NCBI RefSeq assembly: GCF_051900535.1
Contig: NZ_JBHZGI010000007.1
Span: forward strand, 124,001 to 188,000
Source: Frateuria_A sp051900535
GTDB taxonomy: Bacteria > Pseudomonadota > Gammaproteobacteria > Xanthomonadales > Rhodanobacteraceae
DNA length: 64,000 nucleotides
Direction of reading: 5' to 3'
The notes beneath the pieces were generated by a model. That model was not told the DNA's origin, ran no database searches, and was given only the letters and a program-made list of their open reading frames with translations. This document shows, in pieces, positions 49,831-58,863 of this stretch (position 1 is its first letter; each line of letters opens with the position of its first letter). The position numbers were made by a program, and so were the translations under genes.

Positions 49831-51102
49831 CTACCGTTTGTCGGTGGGCTCGTCGGTGGGTCCGTACAGCCGCCCGGCCGCATGCAGCAGATCCAGGTCG
49901 CCGTTGAGCGCCGCCTCGCGCAGGCGTGCGCTGGGATGGTGCAGCAGCTTGTTGGTCAGCGTGTTGGCGAGAAACGCCAGCGCCTCGTCCGGCGACTTGC
50001 CGCGGGCTAGCATCGCCTGGGCCTTGACCAGCACCTCGTCGCGATAGCGCTCGGCGTGCTGGCGCAGGTCGATCGCCGGATTGCGCAGGGTCAGCGCGCG
50101 ACGCCAGGCCATGTAGTGGTCGACCTGCAGGTCGATGATCGTCTCGGCTTCGCGCGCCGCGGCCTCGCGGGAGCGGCGGTTCCCGTCGATGACCTGCTGA
50201 AGGTCGTCGATCGCGTAGAGGTACACGTCCTCCAGCGACGCGACCGTAGGATCGATGTCGCGCGGCACCGCGATGTCGACCATGAACATCGGCTTGCGCC
50301 TGCGCGCCGCGACCGCCCGCTCGACCATCGGCCGGGTCACTACAGGTTGGCGGGCGGCGGTCGAGGAAATCACGATGTCGGCCTCGGCCAGGTGTTGCGG
50401 CAGATCGGCCAGCGCGATGGCGTAACCGCCGTAGCGGGTGGCCAGTTCCTGCGCGTTTTCCAGTGTGCGGTTGGCCACGATCAGGCGGCTGACCTGCTTG
50501 TCCACCAGGTGGCGCGCGGCCAACTCGATGGTGTCGCCGGCGCCGATCAACAGCACGCAGGCCTGCTTCAGGTCGGTGAACACCTGCTCGGCCAGCCGCA
50601 CGGCGGTAAAGGCCACCGAAACGGTATGCGCGCCGATGCGGGTGTCGGTGCGCACGCGCTTGGCGACGGCGAAGGTGTGCTGCAGCAGGCGGTCCAGCGG
50701 CGCGCCAAGCGCCCGCGCGTCGCGCGCGAGCTGGTAGGCGTCCTTCACCTGGCCCAGGATCTGCGGTTCGCCCAGCACCATCGAGTCCAGTCCGGTGGCG
50801 ACGCGGAACATGTGGCGCACCGCCGCGTCCTCGTCATGCCGGTAGAGGAACTCGTCCAGCTTGCCCGGGGTCAAGCGATGGTGGCGGTTGAGCCACGCCT
50901 GCGGCGCCTGCTCGGCACCCTCGGCCACGCCGACGTAAAGCTCGGTGCGGTTGCAGGTGGAGAGGATCAGCGCTTCCTCCACGCCCGGCTCGGCCCGCAG
51001 TTCGCGTAGCGCTTCGCCGGCGGCGTCCGCGTCGAACGCCACCTGTTCGCGCAGGCTGACCGGCGCGGTGAGGTGATTGAGCCCGAGGGCGATCAGCGGC
51101 AT
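49831..51102 (-). CDS. hemA: Glutamyl-tRNA reductase
   Basis: HemA reduces glutamyl-tRNA to glutamate-1-semialdehyde, the first step of C5 tetrapyrrole synthesis. The 423-residue protein has the catalytic Cys50 in STCNRTELY, GEPQILGQVKDAY, the NADPH-binding segment LLIGAGDTIELAARHL and a dimerisation domain. It is divergent from the TPR/lolB operon with a 97-base gap, a conserved arrangement in this class. Confidence 0.97.
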   Translation of the reverse strand: MPLIALGLNHLTAPVSLREQVAFDADAAGEALRELRAEPGVEEALILSTCNRTELYVGVAEGAEQAPQAWLNRHHRLTPGKLDEFLYRHDEDAAVRHMFRVATGLDSMVLGEPQILGQVKDAYQLARDARALGAPLDRLLQHTFAVAKRVRTDTRIGAHTVSVAFTAVRLAEQVFTDLKQACVLLIGAGDTIELAARHLVDKQVSRLIVANRTLENAQELATRYGGYAIALADLPQHLAEADIVISSTAARQPVVTRPMVERAVAARRRKPMFMVDIAVPRDIDPTVASLEDVYLYAIDDLQQVIDGNRRSREAAAREAETIIDLQVDHYMAWRRALTLRNPAIDLRQHAERYRDEVLVKAQAMLARGKSPDEALAFLANTLTNKLLHHPSARLREAALNGDLDLLHAAGRLYGPTDEPTDKR

Positions 51103-51199
51103 GGCGTGGAATGCGAATTGACGACGGGGTATCCGCGGCGGCGTAGGCTAAGCTTTCGGTACCGGGGCGCGATCAGGTACGGGCCGGACGGACGATGGG

Positions 51200-52948
51200 A
51201 TGAGGACTAGTGTGCTGAGCGTGAAGGGCAAGTTCAAGCAACTGCGGCATTTTGCGGGCCTGGCCGGTTTCGCGCTGGGCCTGGCCGGCTGCGCCAGCCT
51301 GCCCGGCGGCAAGGCTTCCGCGCCTGCTCCCAGGCAGCCGCTGGACCGGCTTGCCGTCGTCACGCCGGACGAGCAGCACGACCTGCTCGCGCAGCTGCTG
51401 GCCGGTGAAATGGCGCTGACGCGCAACGACCTCAAGGGTGCTTCGGCCCGCTATGCCCAGGCCATGGCGCTGTCGGACGACCCCAAGGTCGCCCAGCGGG
51501 CAGTGGAGCTGGCCCTGGCGGTGCGCGACACCCAAACCACGCAGCAAGCGATCGACCGCTGGCAGGCGCTCGGCGCCGGCACCGCCGACCTGGCCCAGGC
51601 GCGCGCCGAACTCGCCCTGGCCACCGGTGATACCGCCGGCGCGCGCGAACAACTGGAGCGTCTGGTCGGCAGCGGCGATCCGCACGCCTGGCGCCGTTTC
51701 GGTCGCGCCCTGGTCGGCGCGCGCGATCCGGCGCAGGCAGCCCAATTGCTCGAAACCCTGGCCACGCCCGACCGGCTGCCGGCCGATCCGCAGGCTTGGC
51801 TGGCGATGAGCGAGCTGGGCGACAAGCTCGGCCGGCCAAAGTACGCCATGCAGATCGCCGATGCCGCGGTGGTGCGCTTCCACGAGACCGAGACCTACGC
51901 CTGGGCGGCGCAGATGAAGTTCAAGGCCGGCGACAAGAAAGCGGCCACCGGACTGCTCAAGCAGGCGCTGGCCCGTTCGCCGGACAACGTGCGCCTTCGC
52001 CTTACGTACGCCAGCCTGCTCAGCCAGGGCGGCGATTACCAGGCCGCTGCAAAGCTGCTCGACAAGGGCCCGCAAAGCGCCGAAACCTACGCTTTGCGCG
52101 CCGGGCTGGCCGCGCAGGCGCACGACAAGACGGCGCTGGCCAGGCTGTACCGCGACCTCAAGAAGGCGCCCTCCGACGTACGTGAAAGCAGCGCCTTCCT
52201 GCTCGGCCAGCTGGCCGAGATGCAGGACCGCAACGATGAGGCGCTGGACTGGTACGACCAGGTGGGTGACGACGATCCGCACGCCTTCGACGCCGACCTG
52301 CGCAGCGCGGTGATCCTGCACACGGAGGGCAAAGTGGACGACGCGCATGCGCTGATGGAACAACTGGAAACCGCCTACCTCGATCAACCCGAGGAATTGC
52401 GCCGCGCCTGGCAGGCTGACGCCGAGCTGTACATGCGCGAGGGGCATTATGCGCAGGCCGCGAAGGCCTACGACCATGCACTGCAGGTGCTGCCGGACGA
52501 TCCCGGCCTGCTCTATGGCCGCGGCCTGGCCAATGCGGAGGCGGGCAACGTCGACCACGCGGTGGCCGACTTCCGCCACCTGCTCAAGCTCAAGCCGGAC
52601 GATATCGACGCCAGCAACGCGCTGGGCTACACGCTGGCCGACGCTGGCCGCGACCTGCCTGAAGCCAAGCAGCTCATCGAGGCGGCCCGCGCGGCCAAGC
52701 CGCATGACCCGGCGATCGCCGATTCCTGGGGCTGGCTGCAGTACCGCCTGGGCCACCTTGACGAGGCCGCGCGCGCGCTGCGCCAGGCCTGGAGCGCCGC
52801 GAAAGACGCCGACGTCGGTGTCCACCTGGGCGAGGTGCTGTGGAAACTGGGCAAGCGCCAGGATGCGAAGCACGTGTTCGACCAGGTACGCAAGATCGAT
52901 CCGCGCAACGCCAACCTGCGCGACACCCTGCGGCGCCTGGAACCATGA
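51200..52948 (+). CDS. TPR-repeat lipoprotein
   Basis: A 582-residue outer-membrane or periplasmic lipoprotein: a lipobox (LAGC, Cys31 from the first ATG) followed by tetratricopeptide repeats over nearly the whole length (for example REGHYAQAAKAYDHALQVLP, NAEAGNVDHAVADFRHLLKL). A homologous TPR gene precedes lolB in many related genomes. The stop overlaps lolB (ATGA). The start is uncertain: GAGG precedes a GTG at 51212, which would shorten the signal peptide by four residues. It is probably an assembly scaffold; no enzyme motif is visible. Confidence 0.87.
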   Translation: MRTSVLSVKGKFKQLRHFAGLAGFALGLAGCASLPGGKASAPAPRQPLDRLAVVTPDEQHDLLAQLLAGEMALTRNDLKGASARYAQAMALSDDPKVAQRAVELALAVRDTQTTQQAIDRWQALGAGTADLAQARAELALATGDTAGAREQLERLVGSGDPHAWRRFGRALVGARDPAQAAQLLETLATPDRLPADPQAWLAMSELGDKLGRPKYAMQIADAAVVRFHETETYAWAAQMKFKAGDKKAATGLLKQALARSPDNVRLRLTYASLLSQGGDYQAAAKLLDKGPQSAETYALRAGLAAQAHDKTALARLYRDLKKAPSDVRESSAFLLGQLAEMQDRNDEALDWYDQVGDDDPHAFDADLRSAVILHTEGKVDDAHALMEQLETAYLDQPEELRRAWQADAELYMREGHYAQAAKAYDHALQVLPDDPGLLYGRGLANAEAGNVDHAVADFRHLLKLKPDDIDASNALGYTLADAGRDLPEAKQLIEAARAAKPHDPAIADSWGWLQYRLGHLDEAARALRQAWSAAKDADVGVHLGEVLWKLGKRQDAKHVFDQVRKIDPRNANLRDTLRRLEP

Positions 52949-53574
52949 GGCGCCTCCTCTTCCCGGTCGCGGCAGCCGGCCTGCTGCTGGCCGCCTGCGC
53001 GCCGGTGCCGGTGCGCAAGCCGGCCAACGAGGCCGCACTCGCCGCGCAGGCCACACGCGAAGGGCAACTGGCGGACATCCGCCAGTGGACGCTCGAAGGT
53101 CACCTTGCCGTTTCCGATGGCCACGACGGTGGCAGCGGCAGCTTGCGCTGGATGCAGGACGGCGAGCGCTACGACTTCCAGCTGCGTGCGCCGATCACCG
53201 GCAAGAGCTTCCGCCTCAGCGGCGGCCCCCAGGGCGCGCTGCTGGAAGGTATCGAAGGCGGGCCGCTTCGTGGCCCCGACGCCGAGGCGCTGATGCGCAA
53301 GGCGCTGGGCTGGGAGGTGCCGCTGGACGACTTGCGCGCCTGGGTGCTGGGCCTGCGCGCACCCGGTGCATCGGCCGAGTTGCGCTTCGGCGAACACGAC
53401 TTGCCGTCGCTGCTCACCCAGGATGGCTGGACGGTGGATTACCGCGCCTGGGACCAGGCACAGCAGCCGCCGTTGCCCCAGAAAGTATTCGCCAGCCGCC
53501 CGCCCTACAAGGTCAAGCTGTCGATCGACAGCTTCCAGCTCGGCCCGGCGCCCTGCGCCGATTGCGGGCGCTGA
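52945..53574 (+). CDS. lolB: Outer-membrane lipoprotein insertion receptor LolB
   Basis: LolB accepts lipoproteins from LolA and places them in the outer membrane. It has 209 residues, a lipobox with LLLAACAP (Cys18), and the LolB pattern IRQWTLEGHLAVSD, GSLRWMQDGERYDFQLRAPI, then GWEVPLDDLRAWVLGL and YKVKLSIDSFQL. It overlaps the upstream TPR gene and is followed four bases after its stop by the acetyltransferase-IspE gene. Confidence 0.95.
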   Translation: MRRLLFPVAAAGLLLAACAPVPVRKPANEAALAAQATREGQLADIRQWTLEGHLAVSDGHDGGSGSLRWMQDGERYDFQLRAPITGKSFRLSGGPQGALLEGIEGGPLRGPDAEALMRKALGWEVPLDDLRAWVLGLRAPGASAELRFGEHDLPSLLTQDGWTVDYRAWDQAQQPPLPQKVFASRPPYKVKLSIDSFQLGPAPCADCGR

Positions 53575-53578
53575 CGCC

Positions 53579-54985
53579 ATGGCGGTGACCCTCGTGCGCG
53601 CCGTGTCGGCGCAGGTCCCCGCGCTGTGCGCGATCGAGCGCGAGGCGGTGGAACTGTTCCGCGGCCATCGCGCGTGGCATGCGTACGCGGCCATGGCGAT
53701 TCCCCCCGAGTTGCTGGAAGTGGCGGTGACGCGTGGCCTGGTCTGGGTCGCGCTGGAGGAGGGCGCGCCGGTCGGTTTCGTGTGGCTGCAGGACGGCATG
53801 GCCGATGGCGCTGTCGAAATCGCCGAGATCGACGTGTTGCCCTCGCACGGGCGCCGCGGGATCGGCGCCGCGCTGCTCGAGCACGCCTGTGCCTGGGCGC
53901 GGGCGGCCGGCTATGGCCGCGTCGACCTGGGTACGTTGGCGGACGTGCCATGGAATGCGCCGTTCTATGCGAAGCATGGCTTCGCACAGGTGGACAAGAA
54001 CGAGCCGTCCTTCGCCCGAGCCCGCGAGCGGGATCGCGAGAACGGTTTCCCCGACGCCCTGCGCGTGTTCATGTCGCGCCCGCTCGGTGCGCCCGATCGC
54101 GAGGAGTGGACCGCCTGGCCCGCGCCGGCCAAGCTCAACCTGTTCCTGCGCATCGTCGGCCGCCGCGCCGACGGCTACCACGATCTGCAGACCGTGTTCC
54201 GCCTGCTCGACTGGGGCGATGAACTGCGCGTGCGGGTGCGCCAGGACGGCGCGATCGTGCGCGCGAACGAGGTGCCTGGTGTGCCGTCGGACGCCGACCT
54301 GGTGGTGCGCGCCGCACACCTGCTGCAGGTGGAAACCGGCGTGGCGCTGGGCGCCGAGATCGCCGTGGACAAGCGCATCCCGATGGGCGGTGGCCTCGGC
54401 GGCGGCAGTTCCGATGCGGCCACCGCGCTGGTCTCGCTCAACCACCTGTGGGGCTGCGGCCTGGACGAGGACGTGCTGGCCGGCCTGGCGCACCGGTTGG
54501 GCGCCGATGTGCCGGTGTTCGTTCGCGGCCGCTCGGCCTGGGCCGAGGGGGTGGGCGAGCGACTTAACCCCGTGGCGCTGCCGCGACGCTGGTACGTGGT
54601 GCTCGACCCGGGCGAACACGTGCCCACCGCGGCCCTGTTTCAAGCGTCTGAATTGACACGAAATGCACCTCCGGCGACAATTTCGTCCTTTGCTTCCGGC
54701 GAAACGGCGGAAAACGCGTTCGAGCCGGTCGTGCGCGCGCGACACCCCAAGGTGGCCGCGGCGCTGGACTGGCTCTCGCGCTTCGGTCGCGCCCGGCTTT
54801 CCGGCAGCGGCGGATGCGTGTTCCTGGAAACCGCCTCGCTCGCGCAGGCGCGAAAGGTGGTGCGGCAGTGTCCTCCGGCGTTCGCGGCGCAACTGGCCGC
54901 GGGGGTGGAGGTTTCGCCCTTGCATCGCGCCTTGGCGCGCCACCGCGCGCGGGTCGCATCGCCGGGGCAGCCGTTGCGGGCTTGA
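53579..54985 (+). CDS. ispE: GNAT acetyltransferase-IspE fusion (4-diphosphocytidyl-2-C-methyl-D-erythritol kinase)
   Basis: One uninterrupted frame of 468 codons. Residues ~1-165 are a GNAT N-acetyltransferase (IAEIDVLPSHGRRGIGAALLEHACAWA, in parts, is the acetyl-CoA motif A; FYAKHGF follows). From ~175 it is IspE, which phosphorylates CDP-methylerythritol in the MEP isoprenoid pathway: PAPAKLNLFLRIVGRRADGYH, the GHMP kinase loop IPMGGGLGGGSSDAAT and GRARLSGSGGCVFLE. IspE is normally a separate ~290-residue protein after lolB. An ATG at 54071 could start IspE alone, but has no ribosome site. The acetyltransferase substrate is unknown. tRNA-Gln follows. Confidence 0.9.
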   Translation: MAVTLVRAVSAQVPALCAIEREAVELFRGHRAWHAYAAMAIPPELLEVAVTRGLVWVALEEGAPVGFVWLQDGMADGAVEIAEIDVLPSHGRRGIGAALLEHACAWARAAGYGRVDLGTLADVPWNAPFYAKHGFAQVDKNEPSFARARERDRENGFPDALRVFMSRPLGAPDREEWTAWPAPAKLNLFLRIVGRRADGYHDLQTVFRLLDWGDELRVRVRQDGAIVRANEVPGVPSDADLVVRAAHLLQVETGVALGAEIAVDKRIPMGGGLGGGSSDAATALVSLNHLWGCGLDEDVLAGLAHRLGADVPVFVRGRSAWAEGVGERLNPVALPRRWYVVLDPGEHVPTAALFQASELTRNAPPATISSFASGETAENAFEPVVRARHPKVAAALDWLSRFGRARLSGSGGCVFLETASLAQARKVVRQCPPAFAAQLAAGVEVSPLHRALARHRARVASPGQPLRA

Positions 54986-55030
54986 AACACACGACGGGCA
55001 GTCAGGACGACGGCCCGCCAAACGAAACAC

Positions 55031-55107
55031 TGGGGCGTCGCCAAGCTGGTTAAGGCACGGGATTTTGATTCCCGCATGCGCAGGTTCGAATCCTGCCGCC
55101 CCAGCCA
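55031..55107 (+). tRNA. tRNA-Gln (anticodon UUG)
   Basis: Acceptor arms TGGGGCG and CGCCCCA pair fully. The anticodon stem CGGGA/TCCCG holds loop TTTTGAT with anticodon TTG at 55065-55067. The T loop is GTTCGAATC, and discriminator G and CCA are encoded. It stands between ispE and prs, a conserved position. Confidence 0.98.
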
Positions 55108-55137
55108 TTCACGAATGGCTTTTTTCGAGGAAACACC

Positions 55138-56094
55138 GTGGACACGTCCACCCCGATGCTCTTCACCGGCAACGCCCACCGCACCCTCGCCGAGGACGTC
55201 GCGCAACGGCTCGGCGTGCCGCTGGGCAAGGCCCTGGTCGGCAAGTTCAGCGATGGCGAGGTGCAGATCGAGATCGAGGAGAACGTCCGCAAGCAGGAAG
55301 TGTTCGTGCTGCAGCCGACCGGCGCGCCGAGCGCGGAAAACCTGATCGAGATGCTTGCCCTGGTCGACGCGCTCAAGCGCGCCTCGGCTGCCACCGTCAC
55401 CGCGGTGATGCCGTACTTCGGCTACGCCCGCCAGGATCGCCGTCCGCGCTCGGCGCGCGTGCCGATCACCGCCAAGATGGTCGCCACGTTGATCGGTACC
55501 GCCGGCGTCGACCGCGTGCTGACGGTCGACCTGCACGCCGACCAGATCCAGGGCTTCTTCGACGTGCCGGTGGACAACGTCTACGCCTCGCCGATCCTGC
55601 TGGCGGACATCTGGCGCAACTACTCGATGGACGACCTGATCGTGGTCAGCCCCGACGTCGGCGGCGTGGTACGCGCCCGCGCGATCGCCAAGCGGCTGGA
55701 CGATGCGGACCTGGCGATCATCGACAAGCGCCGCCCGAAGGCCAACGTCGCCACCGTGATGAACATCATCGGCGAGGTCGACGGCAAGACCTGCGTGCTG
55801 GTCGACGACATCGTCGATACCGCCGGGACCCTGTGCGCCGCGGCCGCGGCCCTGAAGGAGCGCGGCGCGCGCAAGGTCGTCGCCTACTGCGTGCACCCGG
55901 TGCTCTCGGGCGCGGCAATCGGCAACATCGAGAACTCCCAGCTCGACCAGCTGGTGGTCACCAACACGCTGCCGCTGCGCCCCGAGGCGCAGGCTTGCAG
56001 CAAGATCCGCCAGCTCTCGGTCGCCGAGCTGCTGGCCGAAACGATCCGCCGCATCGCCTTCGGCGAGTCGGTGAGCTCGTTGTACGTGGATTGA
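55138..56094 (+). CDS. prs: Ribose-phosphate pyrophosphokinase (PRPP synthetase)
   Basis: Prs makes PRPP from ribose-5-phosphate and ATP for nucleotide, histidine and tryptophan synthesis. The 318-residue protein has GDGEVQIEIEENVRKQEVFVLQ-type N-terminal features (FSDGEVQIEIEENVR), the PRPP-binding loop VLVDDIVDTAGT, the divalent-metal histidine in VDLHADQIQGFF and the flexible loop YARQDRRPRSARVPI. Translation starts at GTG 55138 after GAGGAAACACC. tRNA-Gln ends 30 bases upstream, so the two may share a transcript. Confidence 0.97.
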   Translation: MDTSTPMLFTGNAHRTLAEDVAQRLGVPLGKALVGKFSDGEVQIEIEENVRKQEVFVLQPTGAPSAENLIEMLALVDALKRASAATVTAVMPYFGYARQDRRPRSARVPITAKMVATLIGTAGVDRVLTVDLHADQIQGFFDVPVDNVYASPILLADIWRNYSMDDLIVVSPDVGGVVRARAIAKRLDDADLAIIDKRRPKANVATVMNIIGEVDGKTCVLVDDIVDTAGTLCAAAAALKERGARKVVAYCVHPVLSGAAIGNIENSQLDQLVVTNTLPLRPEAQACSKIRQLSVAELLAETIRRIAFGESVSSLYVD

Positions 56095-56234
56095 AAGCTG
56101 GAAGCCCGCCCAGGAAGGGCAGGCCTGATTTTCGCGGCACGGATGCCGCGCGGAAGTAACGGACTTTCCTGGTCGCGGGGAAGTCGCTCGTCCGCCGCGA
56201 GGCGGGCAAAACACAACCAAGGTAGTAAACGAAC

Positions 56235-56885
56235 ATGGCCCAGATTCATGAAATCAAGGCACAGAACCGCAGTGACGAGGGGAAAGGTGCGAGCCGCCGC
56301 CTGCGTCACGCGGCGATGGTGCCTGCCGTCGTCTACGGTGGCACCCAGCCGCCGCAGAGCATCCAGATCGAACACAACACCATCCTGCTCGCCGCCAAGA
56401 ACGAGTGGTTCTTCTCCTCGATCCTCGACCTGAACGTCGACGGCAAGGTGCAGAAGGTGCTGGTGCGCGACTGGCAGAAGCATCCGTTCAAGCAGCAGAT
56501 GCTGCACATGGACTTCCTGCGCGTGAACGAGAACGAAGCGGTCCGCGTGAACGTGCCGCTGCACTTCCTCAACCAGGAGAAGTCGCCGGCCGGCAAGACC
56601 TCCGGCGTGGTGATCTCGCACAACCTGACCGAAGTGGAAGTGTCGTGCCTGCCGGCGAACCTGCCGGAGTTCATCGAACTCGACCTGGCCGACCTCAAGC
56701 CCGGCGACATCGTCCACCTGTCGCAGATCAAGCTGCCCAAGGGCGTGAGCCTGCCGGCGCTGAACCTGGGCGCGGACCACGACATTGCCGTGGTCACCGC
56801 CAACACGGTGAAGGAAGAGGCCGAGCCGGCCGCCGAAGCCGCGGCTGCGCCGGAAGGCGAAACCAAGCCTGCCGAGAAGAAGTAA
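56235..56885 (+). CDS. rplY: 50S ribosomal protein L25/general stress protein Ctc
   Basis: L25 binds 5S rRNA. At 216 residues it is the long form with an added CTC domain: the 5S-binding half (EGKGASRRLRHAAMVPAVVYGG) and the beta domain (VNVPLHFLNQEKSPAG, VEVSCLPANLPEFIELDL). An Ala/Glu/Lys-rich tail follows. It has a 140-base leader after prs and is followed by the strong hairpin at 56893. Confidence 0.96.
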   Translation: MAQIHEIKAQNRSDEGKGASRRLRHAAMVPAVVYGGTQPPQSIQIEHNTILLAAKNEWFFSSILDLNVDGKVQKVLVRDWQKHPFKQQMLHMDFLRVNENEAVRVNVPLHFLNQEKSPAGKTSGVVISHNLTEVEVSCLPANLPEFIELDLADLKPGDIVHLSQIKLPKGVSLPALNLGADHDIAVVTANTVKEEAEPAAEAAAAPEGETKPAEKK

Positions 56886-56892
56886 GCGAAGT

Positions 56893-56920
56893 CCGGGCCT
56901 CCCTTCCGCGGGAGGCCCGG
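56893..56920. terminator. Strong hairpin between rplY and pth
   Basis: CCGGGCCTCCC, loop TTCCGC, GGGAGGCCCGG: an 11-bp stem. There is no T-run, so it may act as an attenuator or mRNA stabiliser rather than a full terminator. Confidence 0.55.
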
Positions 56921-56935
56921 CCATCGGCTTAAGGC

Positions 56936-57526
56936 ATGGCTGGACTCAAGCTCATCGTCGGCCTGGGCAATCCCGGCGCCGAATACCTCCGGACCCGGCA
57001 CAATGCCGGGTTCTGGTTTGTGGACGCGCTGGCTTCCGGCCAGGGCGAGCGCTTTGCCTTCGACGGCAAGCTGCACGGCGAGGCCTGCCGCGTGCGAATC
57101 GGCGGCGAGAGCGTATGGCTGCTCAAGCCGTCCACTTTCATGAACAAGAGCGGCATCGCGGTCACCTCCGCGCTGCGCTACTACAAGATCCAGCCCGACG
57201 AGTGCCTGCTGGCGCACGACGAACTGGATCTGCCGGCCGGTACCGTGCGGATGAAATTCGACGGTGGCCACGGCGGCCAGAACGGCCTGCGCGACACCAT
57301 CCAGCACCTGGGCCACGGCAAGTTCCACCGCCTGCGCATCGGCATCGGCCATCCGGGCCACAAGGACAAGGTCACGCCTTGGGTGCTCGGCAAGCCATCC
57401 GCTCAGGACGAGGATGCGATCCTCGACGGCATTGCCCGCGCGCTGGACGTGCTGCCCCTGGCGGTGGCAGGCCAGTTCGACAAGGCGATGCAGCAACTGC
57501 ATACCGCGGGAGCGGGGAACGGATAG
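56936..57526 (+). CDS. pth: Peptidyl-tRNA hydrolase
   Basis: Pth frees tRNA from prematurely released peptidyl-tRNA. The 196-residue protein has the catalytic His22 in LRTRHNAGFWFVD, the Asn in KPSTFMNKSG, DELDLPAGTVRMK and GGHGGQNGLRD. Its start is 50 bases after rplY, downstream of a stem-loop. rplY-pth-ychF is a conserved order. Confidence 0.97.
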   Translation: MAGLKLIVGLGNPGAEYLRTRHNAGFWFVDALASGQGERFAFDGKLHGEACRVRIGGESVWLLKPSTFMNKSGIAVTSALRYYKIQPDECLLAHDELDLPAGTVRMKFDGGHGGQNGLRDTIQHLGHGKFHRLRIGIGHPGHKDKVTPWVLGKPSAQDEDAILDGIARALDVLPLAVAGQFDKAMQQLHTAGAGNG

Positions 57527-57608
57527 CCGGACGTGAGCGCGCAGGCGCACCGTCCGTTCTTTACGATCCCAGGCTTCTGTTTTCCTACCTGTTTCCCGGA
57601 GCCCCATC

Positions 57609-58700
57609 ATGGGTATCAAATGCGGCATCGTGGGTCTGCCCAACGTCGGCAAGTCCACCCTGTTCAATGCGTTGACCAAGGCCGGCATCGCCGCGGCCAA
57701 CTTCCCGTTCTGCACGATCGAGCCGAACGTGGGCGTGGTGCCGGTGCCCGATGAGCGCCTCAACGCGCTCTCGGCGATCGTCAATCCGCAGAAGGTGGTG
57801 CCGACCGCGGTCGAGTTCGTCGACATCGCCGGCCTGGTCGCCGGCGCGTCGAAGGGCGAAGGGCTGGGCAACAAGTTCCTGGCGCACATCCGCGAAGTCG
57901 ACGCGATCGCCCACGTGGTTCGCTGTTTCGAGCACGGCGATATCGTGCACGTGGCCGGCAAGGTCGATCCCATCGCCGACATCGAGACGATCGACACCGA
58001 ACTGGCGCTGGCCGACCTGGACTCCGTCGAGAAGGCGCTCAACCGCGCCGAGCGCGCGGCCAAGGCCAACGACAAGGAGGCGCTCGCGAAGAAGCCCGTG
58101 CTGGCCAAGCTCGCCGCCGCGCTCAACGAAGGCAAGTCCGCTCGCAGCATTGGTCTGGACGAGGAGGAGAAGGCGCTGGTGCGCGACCTCTTCCTGCTCA
58201 CCCTCAAGCCGCTGATGTACATCGCCAACGTGCGCGAGGACGGTTTCGAGAACAATCCGCACCTGGACGCGGTGCGCGCCCGCGCCGCCACCGAGGGCGC
58301 CGAAGTGGTGCCGGTGTGCGCCGCGATCGAGGAAGAAATGGCGCAGCTCGAAGACGCCGACCGCGACGAGTTCCTCAAGGATCTCGGCCTGGACGAACCG
58401 GGCCTCAACCGCGTGATCCGCGCCGGCTACAAGCTGCTCAACCTGCAGACCTACTTCACCGCGGGCGTGAAGGAAGTGCGCGCCTGGACGGTGAAGAAGG
58501 GCGCCACCGCTCCGCAGGCCGCCGGTGTGATCCACACCGACTTCGAGCGCGGCTTCATCCGCGCCGAGACCGTCTCCTACGACGACTTCATCCAGTACAA
58601 GGGCGAAGCCGGCGCCGCCTCGGCCGGGCGCCTGCGCAAGGAAGGCAAGGACTACGTCGTCAAGGACGGCGACGTGCTGCACTTCCTGTTCAACGTCTGA
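57609..58700 (+). CDS. ychF: Redox-regulated ATPase YchF
   Basis: YchF (OLA1 family) is an Obg-related P-loop enzyme that prefers ATP and binds ribosomes. The 363-residue protein has GLPNVGKSTLFNALTKAG, FPFCTIEPNVGVV, the switch VDIAGLVAGASKGEGLGN, a helical insertion, and the C-terminal TGS-like domain with RAWTVKKGATAPQAAGVIHTDFERGF (in parts). ATG after CCCGGAGCCCCATC. End of the rplY-pth-ychF group. Confidence 0.97.
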   Translation: MGIKCGIVGLPNVGKSTLFNALTKAGIAAANFPFCTIEPNVGVVPVPDERLNALSAIVNPQKVVPTAVEFVDIAGLVAGASKGEGLGNKFLAHIREVDAIAHVVRCFEHGDIVHVAGKVDPIADIETIDTELALADLDSVEKALNRAERAAKANDKEALAKKPVLAKLAAALNEGKSARSIGLDEEEKALVRDLFLLTLKPLMYIANVREDGFENNPHLDAVRARAATEGAEVVPVCAAIEEEMAQLEDADRDEFLKDLGLDEPGLNRVIRAGYKLLNLQTYFTAGVKEVRAWTVKKGATAPQAAGVIHTDFERGFIRAETVSYDDFIQYKGEAGAASAGRLRKEGKDYVVKDGDVLHFLFNV

Positions 58701-58713
58701 GTCCGGCCACTCG

Positions 58714-58744
58714 TGTGGGAGCACCAAAAAAGGGAGCTCCCACA
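58714..58744. repeat. Short palindromic repeat after ychF
   Basis: TGTGGGAGC (58714-58722) and GCTCCCACA (58736-58744) flank an A-rich centre. The ends resemble the palindromic repeats common in this bacterial group. Confidence 0.65.
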
Positions 58745-58863
58745 GTCGTGGCGCGCAGTTCGATTCTGGGCTCGCGCCGCGCGCCGCGCGCTTAAGTGCC
58801 GATTAAGCCCGCCAGCCGGAGCATCGCCATGAAGGGCAACACCGCCCGATTGGAGGCATCTGC

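Noticed and set aside
54071..54985. A separate ispE gene starting at the internal ATG 54071
   Set aside because: No ribosome site is visible and the upstream acetyltransferase frame has no stop before it, so one fused gene is the simpler reading. It remains open as a finding.
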